Source of the DNA: Planctomycetota bacterium
GTDB lineage: Bacteria > Planctomycetota > Planctomycetia > Pirellulales > Pirellulaceae
Direction: 5' to 3'
Length of the DNA stretch: 64,000 nt
Assembly: GCA_026692905.1 (NCBI GenBank)
Contig: JAPLNL010000047.1
Location: forward strand, 1-64,000
The notes beneath the pieces are model-generated. The model had not been told where the DNA came from, ran no database searches, and saw nothing but the letters and a program-made list of their open reading frames with translations. The translations under genes were made by a program, and so were the position numbers. Positions 50,786 through 59,034 of the stretch are shown here, piece after piece (positions within the stretch are counted from its first letter, which is position 1; each line of letters begins with the position of its first letter).

Positions 50786-53589
50786 ACGGAATGCGGCCAA
50801 ACAAAAACTCAGGCCTTTGGGCAATGGATGCGGCGTTGTTGTTGTTTGGACTAATGGTCCTGCTGTTGGTGTTGAGACTACTGCGTTTTGACGATCCCAA
50901 CCCGCTTTCCAATGCATGGTTGTATCTGCTGGGTGTTCCAACCATCCTGATCGCCACCTCGATGATCACGCGAGTTCTAGCCAACGATTGGATCGAGAAG
51001 TCAATTCAATTAGGATTTCTAGTGAGTGTTGGGCTGCACTTGCTATTCATGGTCTTTGCCGTCAATCTGGTTTTGTTTAGCAGTTATTTCCCTGCTGAAA
51101 TTCAAAAAGTAGCCGTCGTGACCGCTTCGCAAAAGTCGACCATGCCGCAGTACTTTCAACCAGCCAACGCAATGATGCAGTCGCGGCCTGATTACTTGAA
51201 GCCGGTCAAAACAGAACAGAACGAAGCTCAGCCAGCGTTAGATCCAACGCAACGCGCCGAAGAGTCGGCCAAACTAAGTCTTGATGTTATCAAGGACGAG
51301 ATCAAGCCGACGCTGAGCGAGAAGCCATTCAATAAACCGAGGCGAGAGGCGTCACCGAGCCAACCGTCCATTTCCTCGACGGCCGAAAGACTGGAACGGC
51401 CAGACACTACAAAGTCATTGGACCGTCAACAAAATGAAATTGACATTCCGAACTTACAGGCGTCACAGCCAACACCTTCTCTCGAAGTAAAAGCGGCCGC
51501 AGCCGAGATGAACCGCGGCGATATCCAATCTCCAAACAGTAACTCGCTAGCTGAAATGCCCAAGGCGAAAATTGAAATCGATAGCCGAGCGAATCGAGGG
51601 ACAAAGGCCGGCGTCCCGCGCAGCGATGTGACTCGCGAAGAGAACCGGAGGAACCGTGAGTTGGAAAAGTCCTTGAATCGGGCAGCGAGCGACTTGCCAG
51701 AACGCCCAAGTCTATTGCAGCGTGGAACGCCAGACAAGTCGACCCTCGACAAGCCGATGGCGGCAAACGTTCCGATACCGAAACTCGGGACTCTTTCTGC
51801 CAAAACCGCGTCCGAGAACCCATCGGAACGCAATACCGACGTGCGTTCGCGTTCCAACGATTCTCGAGCATCCACACGTCAAAGTGTTGAGCTAGCGAAC
51901 CTAAATGGAGTTTCTGGTTTGGAGCCAAGTTTAGGTCGAACCGCGCCAAATCTAGGTCAAGGCTCTTCGGCCAAAAGCAACACTTCGGCCATTTTATCGG
52001 ACAACACGTTTCTCGCCGATCCGCGATTAGCAATGAATGATCTATCGGGTGGCCGTCGGATGGACCGTCAATCGGGTGAATCGCTAACCGCCCCCACCTC
52101 GGGCCAACCTGTGCCGAATGTAGGTGGCACGACCCCACAACCGGCTTTTAGTACAGACGGCGATCTATCGCAAGCGATGTCCTCGCGAAGTGATTTGCAG
52201 AAGTCGGATATTCGCAAGCAATCATCCGGTGGTAGGAACCTTGGCGGAAAAAGCAATCAAGAAAACTTGAGCCCAGCGGTCGGTGTTCCATCCATCGAGT
52301 TCGGTCGAGACGCTTGGGCTGCACCGCTTCTCGATGCACCTCGCAAAGGACTCGATCCGATCAAACGAGAAATCGCTATGCCTGAGATCCGAGAGGCAGA
52401 TATCACGATCGATCGCTTGCGTCGTCCCGAAATAGGTGGCCCAAAGATTCCAAGCTCAGCGGTACCAATTTCCGTTCCCGCTTTTTCTCAACGGCTTAAA
52501 CGCAATCGTGAACAAGAGGATTCGGCGGCGGAGCTGGGACCTCTTGGACCGCAGACGGAATTGGCCATCGAAAACGGTCTCGAGTTCTTGGCCAAATATC
52601 AGAGGGCGGATGGTTCGTGGCACTTGGAGGATTTCGGTGAGCAGGTGGATATCCGAAGCGAAACGGCAGCAACCGCTTTGGCTTTGTTGTCCTTTCAAGG
52701 AGCTGGGTACACACATCGACAGTTCAAATACGAAAAGACCTGTGGACGAGCGTTGGCGTGGATGATTCAGAATCAACGTCCCAATGGTGATTTGTATGTT
52801 CGCACCGATCCTAAATCGGATGGCAATGCGTGGCTGTATAGCCATTCGATCGCAACCTTAGCGTTGTGCGAAGCGTATGGCATGACACAGGATGAGTCCA
52901 TCAAGCAGAACGCTCAGAGCGCCATCAATTTTTTGATACAGAGTCAGGACCCACAAGGTGGTGGTTGGCGTTACCAGCCGAAAATCGGATCCGACACCAG
53001 CGTGACGGGCTGGTGTATGATGGCGTTGAAAAGTGCCGAGCTATCAGGCTTGCAAGTATCCCAGGAGTCTTACCGACGCATATCAAAATGGCTGGAAGGC
53101 TCGCAAGCATCTGAGAACCAAAAGTACCTTTATCGTTACAACTGGCAGGCATCGGACACACCTGCCACGCGACACGGCCGAGTCCCGACCCCGGTCATGA
53201 CCAGCGTGGGTTTGTTGATGCGTTTGTATCTCGGCTGGCGACGCGACAATCCGGATATGCAGCGAGGGACCGATTGGCTGGTCGAGCGGCTTCCGTCTGA
53301 GGGTACTGTACAAAATCCACAGCGAGACACCTACTACTGGTACTATGCAACTCAAGTCATGTTTCACATGGGAGGCGATCGCTGGAAAACTTGGTACGGC
53401 AGTCTCTATCCCATGCTGATTCGGACACAGAAAAAGAATGGGGAATACGTCGGCTCTTGGGAGCCAAACGGTCAAATTCCCGACGCATGGGGGCGTTTTG
53501 GCGGTAGACTCTATGTCACAACCCTAAATTTGTTATCCTTAGAGGTGTATTACAGGCATCTACCGATCTACGATGCGACTGCCGATTGA
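50782..53589 (+). CDS. Membrane protein with C-terminal squalene cyclase/prenyltransferase-fold domain
   Basis: A 935-residue protein. Three membrane helices lie in the first 100 residues (ALLLFGLMVLLLVLRLL; WLYLLGVPTILIATSMI; FLVSVGLHLLFMVFAVNLVL). Residues 110-580 are polar, Ser/Pro/Arg/Asn-rich and probably disordered. From about 590 an alpha/alpha barrel with QW-like repeats follows: NGLEFLAKYQRADGSWHLEDFG, WMIQNQRPNGDLYV, INFLIQSQDPQGGGWRY, and DTSVTGWCMMALKSAELSG. The catalytic DXDD of hopene cyclases is not evident, so a binding or complement-like role is likelier than cyclisation. Coupled by 4 nt to exbD, as in other planctomycetes. Confidence 0.82.
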   Translation: MNGMRPNKNSGLWAMDAALLLFGLMVLLLVLRLLRFDDPNPLSNAWLYLLGVPTILIATSMITRVLANDWIEKSIQLGFLVSVGLHLLFMVFAVNLVLFSSYFPAEIQKVAVVTASQKSTMPQYFQPANAMMQSRPDYLKPVKTEQNEAQPALDPTQRAEESAKLSLDVIKDEIKPTLSEKPFNKPRREASPSQPSISSTAERLERPDTTKSLDRQQNEIDIPNLQASQPTPSLEVKAAAAEMNRGDIQSPNSNSLAEMPKAKIEIDSRANRGTKAGVPRSDVTREENRRNRELEKSLNRAASDLPERPSLLQRGTPDKSTLDKPMAANVPIPKLGTLSAKTASENPSERNTDVRSRSNDSRASTRQSVELANLNGVSGLEPSLGRTAPNLGQGSSAKSNTSAILSDNTFLADPRLAMNDLSGGRRMDRQSGESLTAPTSGQPVPNVGGTTPQPAFSTDGDLSQAMSSRSDLQKSDIRKQSSGGRNLGGKSNQENLSPAVGVPSIEFGRDAWAAPLLDAPRKGLDPIKREIAMPEIREADITIDRLRRPEIGGPKIPSSAVPISVPAFSQRLKRNREQEDSAAELGPLGPQTELAIENGLEFLAKYQRADGSWHLEDFGEQVDIRSETAATALALLSFQGAGYTHRQFKYEKTCGRALAWMIQNQRPNGDLYVRTDPKSDGNAWLYSHSIATLALCEAYGMTQDESIKQNAQSAINFLIQSQDPQGGGWRYQPKIGSDTSVTGWCMMALKSAELSGLQVSQESYRRISKWLEGSQASENQKYLYRYNWQASDTPATRHGRVPTPVMTSVGLLMRLYLGWRRDNPDMQRGTDWLVERLPSEGTVQNPQRDTYYWYYATQVMFHMGGDRWKTWYGSLYPMLIRTQKKNGEYVGSWEPNGQIPDAWGRFGGRLYVTTLNLLSLEVYYRHLPIYDATAD

Positions 53590-53868
53590 ACTTGACAATT
53601 GTCAGTTCTGGAGAAAGATAGTGGGGCGGAGGCGAGCGGCAAGTTCCGATTTTCCTAGCACGACGCGCAAGCTAGTGAATTGGATTCATTAGCTCGCGCG
53701 TCGTGCTAGGGGTAGTTTTAAGCCGCTTGTTTTAGGACATTGATTGAGGGATTGGGCCACGGCTTGGCGGAAGCCTTTCCCTCGAAAACGAAAACACGAT
53801 GCGGCTTTTCTTCCTTTGAGAAGACAAGTCGCAATTTTTTTTAGCGGTTTTGGCTACAGGAGAGCACG
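53590..53868. other. Gap between cyclase-fold gene and greA
   Basis: This 279-nt stretch has no gene. It holds an inverted REP-like pair (below) and, just before greA, TACAGGAGAGCACG with an AGGAG ribosome binding site. Confidence 0.8.
53628..53709. repeat. REP-like repeat, inverted pair with upstream extension
   Basis: Copies at 53655-53679 and 53685-53709 form a near-perfect 25-bp stem with a 5-nt loop. GGCAAGTTCCGATTTTC precedes the first copy, as the GGCGGGTTCCGATT extension does at 44850 and, more loosely, 28907. Confidence 0.88.
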
Positions 53869-54345
53869 ATGAGCGACTACGTACCGATGACTCAAGAAGG
53901 GTACAACCGTATCAAAGCAGAGGTATTACGTCTCGAAAATGAAGAGATGCCCCTAATTTCGGAAAAGATTGCCGAAGCCCGCGCGGAAGGTGACCTCAAG
54001 GAAAATGCCGAATACCACGCGCAGCGAGAAAACCAAGGGATGCTGCAATCCAAAATCAATGCATTGAAAACCAAGCTCAGTCAAGCGACCATCATCGACA
54101 CATCGACGCTACCACGCGATTGCGTCGGCTTCGGTTCGACTGTGATAGTCAAGGATCCCTGGGGTGACGAGGAAGAGTACACGCTCGTGGGTGCTGGCGA
54201 CGAAGACTACGAAGTGGGCCGCATTCTCTCCAGCAGTCCTTTTGGCATGGCTCTTACTGGAAAAAAAGTAGGTGACAAAGTCGAGATTCAAGCCCCGCGA
54301 GGCAATCTCAAGTTCGAAATCCTCTCGATTGAATTCAAAGATTAA
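53869..54345 (+). CDS. greA: Transcription elongation factor GreA
   Basis: A 158-residue factor that rescues backtracked RNA polymerase by stimulating transcript cleavage. The N-terminal coiled coil has [31 protein letters not shown], with the acidic tip residues DLKEN and EYH. The C-terminal FKBP-like domain follows ([46 protein letters not shown]). Length is normal. AGGAG lies before the ATG. The stop overlaps the next gene start by 1 nt (TAATG), so the two are coupled. Confidence 0.95.
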   Translation: MSDYVPMTQEGYNRIKAEVLRLENEEMPLISEKIAEARAEGDLKENAEYHAQRENQGMLQSKINALKTKLSQATIIDTSTLPRDCVGFGSTVIVKDPWGDEEEYTLVGAGDEDYEVGRILSSSPFGMALTGKKVGDKVEIQAPRGNLKFEILSIEFKD

Positions 54346-55031
54346 TGGCAAGTAAAACTGAGGCTGTTCGAGGCTCGGGTGGCGAGCAAAAAGATGTTTC
54401 GCTTGGGCCGGCTTGCCTGATCGTGGTGGTCATCTTGGCGCTATGCCTGAGCATAGGCGTGATCGCGATGGCTGCTATGATGTCCGGAAATCAAGGGAAG
54501 CGGGCGGCTTATTCCGTTCGGGAACAAATCATTCCCTGGGTTGAGCAATCGTCGCTTAGCAAAACCGATCGCCAAATCATTGTCGAACGTCTCACCAACT
54601 TGTCGGACGATATGGAACGTGAGGAACTCACGACGCGACAATTGTCACGTTTGGTTTTGAGATTGACCGACAGCCCAATCCTGCAATGGGGAATCGTTGA
54701 GCAGCTCATTCAAGCGGCATCGGGTTCTAGTATGACCGATGTCGAGAAGAGTCAGTTTCGGGCGGGATGCGATCGATGGCTGCGATCCGCTTCGGAGGGA
54801 AAGTTGTCGCTGCAAGACATGGAGTTTGCCGTGCAGAATGTTGCGACCAAGGACCAACGTTCCGGGCGACTTTCGATCAGACCAGATGTCGATGTCGAGG
54901 GCCTACGCGAATTCCAACGCCGCATGACGACCATATCCGACAAACATGAAATGACTAGTGAGCCGTTTGACAAGAGTGTTTCCCAGGTTTTCACGGCTGT
55001 GATCGAAGACGCGCTGTCCAAGAAAGATTAA
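54345..55031 (+). CDS. Hypothetical single-pass membrane protein
   Basis: A 228-residue protein with a short cytoplasmic N-terminus, one membrane helix (LGPACLIVVVILALCLSIGVIAMAAMM, about 20-46), and an exported helical domain (WVEQSSLSKTDRQIIVERLTNLSDDMEREELTTRQLSRLVLRL, and onward). I recognise no family. Its start overlaps the greA stop by 1 nt. A perfect hairpin 30 nt after its stop likely closes the greA transcript. Confidence 0.75.
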   Translation: MASKTEAVRGSGGEQKDVSLGPACLIVVVILALCLSIGVIAMAAMMSGNQGKRAAYSVREQIIPWVEQSSLSKTDRQIIVERLTNLSDDMEREELTTRQLSRLVLRLTDSPILQWGIVEQLIQAASGSSMTDVEKSQFRAGCDRWLRSASEGKLSLQDMEFAVQNVATKDQRSGRLSIRPDVDVEGLREFQRRMTTISDKHEMTSEPFDKSVSQVFTAVIEDALSKKD

Positions 55032-55060
55032 CGTGGGTCGCGTCTGACGGATGCGACGGC

Positions 55061-55101
55061 TTGAGGCGATCGGGAGTGCACATCCACCGATCGCCTCAAG
55101 C
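55061..55101. terminator. Perfect hairpin without T-tract
   Basis: A 14-bp perfect stem (55061-55074 CTTGAGGCGATCGG with 55088-55101) and a 13-nt loop follow the membrane protein gene. No T-run follows on either strand, so termination is plausible but not certain. It overlaps the end of a possible minus-strand small gene. Confidence 0.6.
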
Positions 55102-55347
55102 GAACCAACCCTCCTGGGGTGTCTCGCTGGCCACAAATCCATTGCGGTCTAATTCAAGAATGCTATCACAACACAAACAGTGATATTCTTTTGGTCGCGG
55201 TCGTCCGTGTATCCGAGCAGCTTCTATCGTCCATTGCATTCGAACTGACCCGGAATTCCAGGCAAAAGCGAAAATCTCATTTGATCGATAAAGTTTGCCT
55301 GTTTTACTAAGGCCATGGCCGTCGACTTGCCGAAGCGATAGAGACAC
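55096..55347 (-). CDS. Possible small protein with CxxC-like motif
   Basis: An 83-residue frame from GTG 55347 ends in IHGRPRPKEYHCLCCDSILELDRNGFVASETPQEGWFA, which looks protein-like (paired cysteines, mixed composition). It lies on the minus strand in the 371-nt gap before the TolQ-like gene. No ribosome binding site is obvious and no family is known. The same stretch otherwise holds the leader of the TolQ-like operon. Confidence 0.3.
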   Translation of the reverse strand: MSLSLRQVDGHGLSKTGKLYRSNEIFAFAWNSGSVRMQWTIEAARIHGRPRPKEYHCLCCDSILELDRNGFVASETPQEGWFA

Positions 55348-55402
55348 GAAGTTAACTTGAAACTCGAGCGACCAATCGTTAGAAGGTACGGTATCGATCA
55401 AG

Positions 55403-56914
55403 ATGTTCGATACATTTGATAGCAAAACTAGCTTACGCCAACGGGGGCAATGGACTGCTGTGCTGTTTCCAAAAAGAAATTCACCGAATCCAAGTTTCCA
55501 CGTTTCCATCGCGCCATCGGTCGTTGTCGGGACTGGAATTTGCGTCGCATTTTATGGTGCGATCTTTGCAGGTCCATTGGACTATGCGATGTTGCGTCGC
55601 TATTGCCTGTGCCACCCGGTGGCCATTGCAACGGCGGGTCTCTTTTTCGTAGCCATCGTTGCGCTGTCCTCGAAGTGGTTTAACGCATCTTTGCAGCAGC
55701 GAAAAGTCCGGCAAGGGGGCTTAGCTCTCGAAGAGATTTCCGCATCGCAGGCTGAAACGCCGGAAACGGATTCAGGCGAAAAGAAGGCGGTTTGGTTTGA
55801 TACACTTTGGCGAACTCAGAGCACCACGGTTGGCGACAGTTGGCTTGGCCAACGCGTTACCGCCGTCTTACAGCGCCAGCTCAAGCGAAAGAACACAAAA
55901 CACCTAGATCAGGACATTGCCGAACTTGCCGAACGCGATGCCGACCAACAGCATGACAGCTATGGGCTCATTCGTATTGTAACTTGGGCGATGCCGATGC
56001 TTGGTTTCCTAGGAACCGTTTTAGGGATTTCGGATACCCTCGGTCAAATGGATGCCAAGGCGTTATCGAGCGGTTCACAGGATGCTATGAATAGTCTGAC
56101 CGCCGGCTTGTACGTCGCGTTCGATACGACCGCCATCGGCTTGGTGCTTACCATGGTCGCGATGTTCGTTCAATTTGCCGTGAATCGGACGGAGCTCGCG
56201 TTGCTCTCTGCGATCGATGGCAAAGTCTCCGAAACGTTGCAGCTATGTTTGACCGAACAGGAGAAGCAGAACGACACTCGCAACGTCGAGTCGGCTCTCC
56301 ATCACGTCACGCAGGAGCTCTTAAAATCGGTGCAGCAAATTGTTCAAACACAGAGTGAGCTCTGGGAGCAAACGATATCGGCTGCCCATTGCCACTGGCA
56401 AAATCTAACTTCAACCTCCGCAGAAACAATTCAGTCGTCCATGGCTGCTGCAATCGAGGCCGCTTTAGGAAAACACGACTCATCGCTAAACCACCACACG
56501 GAACAATTAGCCCGAGTTCAAACCGAGGGTGCAGTGCTGATCGATTCTCGTTGGCAACAATGGCAAACAACTCTGTCGGAACAAACGCGGGCTGTCTATC
56601 ATCAACAGAGAGAAATGTCCGCGCAGACCGCTTTGCTCAACATGCTCATTGAAAAGCATGATGCGATTCGCGATATGGAGAAACCGCTGCAAGCCACGCT
56701 AGAGCGACTGACCGATATCGATCGATTTCATAATGCGGCTGTTTGTTTGACGGAGGCCGTGGCAGTCCTTGGGACTCAAATGGAACGATATGGCTATCTC
56801 GGCCGCCAGCCGGTGCGCCGTCGGTCCGCTGAGCCTGTTGCTGAAGTTTCTGCTAGCGAGACCGCTGAGTCGGAAGTGCCCACCATATTGCCGCTAACGA
56901 GGCAAGCAGGATGA
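55403..56914 (+). CDS. MotA/TolQ/ExbB-type proton channel with long cytoplasmic tail
   Basis: A 503-residue membrane protein. Two helices near the N-terminus (SVVVGTGICVAFYGAIFAG; HPVAIATAGLFFVAIVALSS) are followed by a cytoplasmic loop and the PF01618 core at about 190-275: MPMLGFLGTVLGISDTLGQM, then LTAGLYVAFDTTAIGLVLTMVAMFVQF with the conserved threonines of the proton path. Residues 280-500 form a long helical tail (QELLKSVQQIVQTQSELWEQTISAAHCHWQNL). That tail is much longer than in TolQ or ExbB and recalls ZorA-type proteins, but no defence genes are present. The stop overlaps the next gene by 4 nt. Confidence 0.85.
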   Translation: MFDTFDSKTSLRQRGQWTAVLFPKRNSPNPSFHVSIAPSVVVGTGICVAFYGAIFAGPLDYAMLRRYCLCHPVAIATAGLFFVAIVALSSKWFNASLQQRKVRQGGLALEEISASQAETPETDSGEKKAVWFDTLWRTQSTTVGDSWLGQRVTAVLQRQLKRKNTKHLDQDIAELAERDADQQHDSYGLIRIVTWAMPMLGFLGTVLGISDTLGQMDAKALSSGSQDAMNSLTAGLYVAFDTTAIGLVLTMVAMFVQFAVNRTELALLSAIDGKVSETLQLCLTEQEKQNDTRNVESALHHVTQELLKSVQQIVQTQSELWEQTISAAHCHWQNLTSTSAETIQSSMAAAIEAALGKHDSSLNHHTEQLARVQTEGAVLIDSRWQQWQTTLSEQTRAVYHQQREMSAQTALLNMLIEKHDAIRDMEKPLQATLERLTDIDRFHNAAVCLTEAVAVLGTQMERYGYLGRQPVRRRSAEPVAEVSASETAESEVPTILPLTRQAG

Positions 56915-59022
56915 GTAGCAAGCGACGAGGAGAGTCAACTGCTCCTGCATTGTTTCCATTCCTTGCGGTGTTGCTTTGTACCATTGGAGCGCTAGTGTTA
57001 ATTCTGGTGCTCACCGTTGCCAATTCGCATGCATCGGCGAAACGGGAAGTAGAGAGCGAGATCAGCGAGGTTGCGGAAACAACGAAGGAACTGGAGATTG
57101 TGGCTGAAGAGTTGGACGTGCAGCGAGATGAACTGAAGGCCAGAGTCGAGCGCCGCCGCCGTGACTTAGCCGATATCGAGGACCACATATCGCGTCTCAA
57201 TCAAACGTTGGAGAACCTAATCTCCAAAATCGAGCGCATACAGACTCAGTCCAGCCAAACCGAGGAAGAGCGTTCTGAAAAAACGGATCAAATCGTCAAA
57301 TTGAAAACGGAAATCGATCAGAAGAAACGGGAACTGATCGACGAAATCGAGAAACAAAAGAAGCGAAAGCCTGCCTTTGCGGTCATCCCATATGTTGGAG
57401 CCAATGGCACGAACCGACGCCCAGTCTACCTGGAGTGCACCAAGGAAGGAGTGATCGTTCAGCCAGAGGGACTGCTTATCTCATTGAATGATTTAAGACC
57501 GCCCTTTGGACCAGGCAATCCGCTCGATGCTGCGCTGCGTGTATTGCGTCTAGCCTACCAGCAGAAGGATGCGACGTTTGGAGTTACGCTGCCACCCTAT
57601 CCTTTGCTCATCGTTCGGCCTGACGGAATTCAAACCTACGCATTAGCCAGAGAAGCGATGAGTGGCTGGGATGATCAATTTGGCTACGAGCTGGTCGAAA
57701 AAGAAATGGAACTGAAATTCCCAACTAGCCCCGCCGGTCTCAAGGAACAGCTAACAAGCACCGTTGAGCTAGCCAAACGCCGCCAACAAGCGCTTATCGC
57801 GGCCTTGCCCCGTCGTATTAGCGCTCCTGACGGAGAGGACTCATGGGATGGAATCGATGCATCCAGTTCAGCGGCAAGCGGTGCAGGCAATGGTGACCAT
57901 CCTGCAGGTGGCTCTAGCTTCGCCTCGAACGATAATTCTCAGCAGGAATGGAAACTCGTTCAAGGGATAGCCAACTCCCAAATAGCTGGCGCAATCCAAC
58001 GAAACGGAATGGCTTCGCAAGATGCGGGCCAGGTGGGCGCGGGAACCGGAGGCCCCGTAGGTACAGGTCTTCCGCCATCCGCAGCTACCCCTAACTCGTT
58101 TAGCTCGAGCGGCAATATGCTGCCTGGCCAGTTTACCGTTTCCAACAACTCAAATGGGGCTGCGTCAGGTGCCAATATGGGTACACAAAAGGCAGCAGGA
58201 GCAGGTTCTGAAAAAGCCAACAACGAATCCATTGAAACGGGAACAGCAAACGCCAATCAAAACGTTGCCAATAACAGCGTGAATAAAACCGGGGATGTCG
58301 GCGGTGATGTGAATGGTGCGAATGCGGCCGCTGACGGTAGTGCTTCCGGAGGTAGTGCTTCCGGAGGTGGTGCTTCCGGTGGTGGTGCGGGAAGCAACTC
58401 GATGGTAAATAACGCATCAGGCTCAACCAACAGTTCCGCGACGTCAAATACTCCTGCACCTCCTGGCGCCAACGCGTTCTCGTCCGGGACAGCAACCGGC
58501 GGCGCAAGCGGCATGGCCTCAGCAGGAGGCCCACCTCAGGGGCAAGGCGACCCTAACGCTAGCCCCAATCTATCGCTTTCCATGAACCAAAAGCCAGAAA
58601 GTTCGCCAGTCAAAGCAAAACATGTGCGGCCCGAAGGAGATGTTAAACCGATCTCGGTCAGTGCTGGTCATGGTTGGGCTGCATCGCGAGCAGAGGGAAA
58701 GGCTACTCCCGTTTCACGACCAATCAACGTAGTCGCTTTGAAGGATCGCTGGCTGCTGCGTTCGGATGTGGAACCAGGCAAATTCGAAGCCAATTTAACG
58801 ATGGAAGAGGGACCGCAGCAAGCGGGTGAACAGCTTGCTCTGGCGATGCGTAAGCGAGTGGACTCGTGGGGAATTGCCGTCGTTGGTGGATACTGGTCGC
58901 CATCACTAACGATCGAGGCCGCCAGCGATGCGCAGCAAAGCGTGGCGAGGTTAGAACGGCTACTTGAAGGTAGTGGTGTCGAAATCAAAGTGGTCCCGTT
59001 GACTCTCCCCAACCGTCGATAG
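56911..59022 (+). CDS. Membrane coiled-coil protein with Gly/Ser/Asn-rich region, motor partner A
   Basis: A 703-residue protein. One N-terminal helix (FPFLAVLLCTIGALVLILVLTVANS) is followed by a coiled coil at about 45-150 (EEVAETTKELEIVAEELDVQRDELKARVERRR-like). A globular domain spans about 150-280 (AVIPYVGANGTNRRPVYLECTKEG; YPLLIVRPDGIQTYALAREAM; FGYELVEKEMELKFP). Residues 310-580 are Gly/Ser/Ala/Asn-rich. A second small domain ends the protein (VNVVALKDRWLLRSD-like; DSWGIAVVGGYWSPSLTIEA). The helix lacks the Asp of ExbD/MotB. It is coupled to the channel gene by 4 nt. Family not recognised by name. Confidence 0.8.
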   Translation: MSSKRRGESTAPALFPFLAVLLCTIGALVLILVLTVANSHASAKREVESEISEVAETTKELEIVAEELDVQRDELKARVERRRRDLADIEDHISRLNQTLENLISKIERIQTQSSQTEEERSEKTDQIVKLKTEIDQKKRELIDEIEKQKKRKPAFAVIPYVGANGTNRRPVYLECTKEGVIVQPEGLLISLNDLRPPFGPGNPLDAALRVLRLAYQQKDATFGVTLPPYPLLIVRPDGIQTYALAREAMSGWDDQFGYELVEKEMELKFPTSPAGLKEQLTSTVELAKRRQQALIAALPRRISAPDGEDSWDGIDASSSAASGAGNGDHPAGGSSFASNDNSQQEWKLVQGIANSQIAGAIQRNGMASQDAGQVGAGTGGPVGTGLPPSAATPNSFSSSGNMLPGQFTVSNNSNGAASGANMGTQKAAGAGSEKANNESIETGTANANQNVANNSVNKTGDVGGDVNGANAAADGSASGGSASGGGASGGGAGSNSMVNNASGSTNSSATSNTPAPPGANAFSSGTATGGASGMASAGGPPQGQGDPNASPNLSLSMNQKPESSPVKAKHVRPEGDVKPISVSAGHGWAASRAEGKATPVSRPINVVALKDRWLLRSDVEPGKFEANLTMEEGPQQAGEQLALAMRKRVDSWGIAVVGGYWSPSLTIEAASDAQQSVARLERLLEGSGVEIKVVPLTLPNRR
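58336..58392 (+). repeat. 15-bp minisatellite in the Gly/Ser-rich region
   Basis: Units GGTAGTGCTTCCGGA at 58336 and 58351, GGTGGTGCTTCCGGT at 58366 and a partial unit from 58381. It encodes GSASG/GGASG repeats and adds residues in frame, so length can vary without harm. Confidence 0.85.
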
Positions 59023-59034
59023 GATTATCTGAAC

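Noticed and set aside
52456-52845. Minus-strand frame inside the cyclase-fold gene
   Set aside because: Antisense to a conserved domain; no independent evidence.
58133-58534. Minus-strand His/Arg-rich frame in the 703-residue protein gene
   Set aside because: Produced by the Gly/Ser/Asn-rich low-complexity DNA on the other strand.
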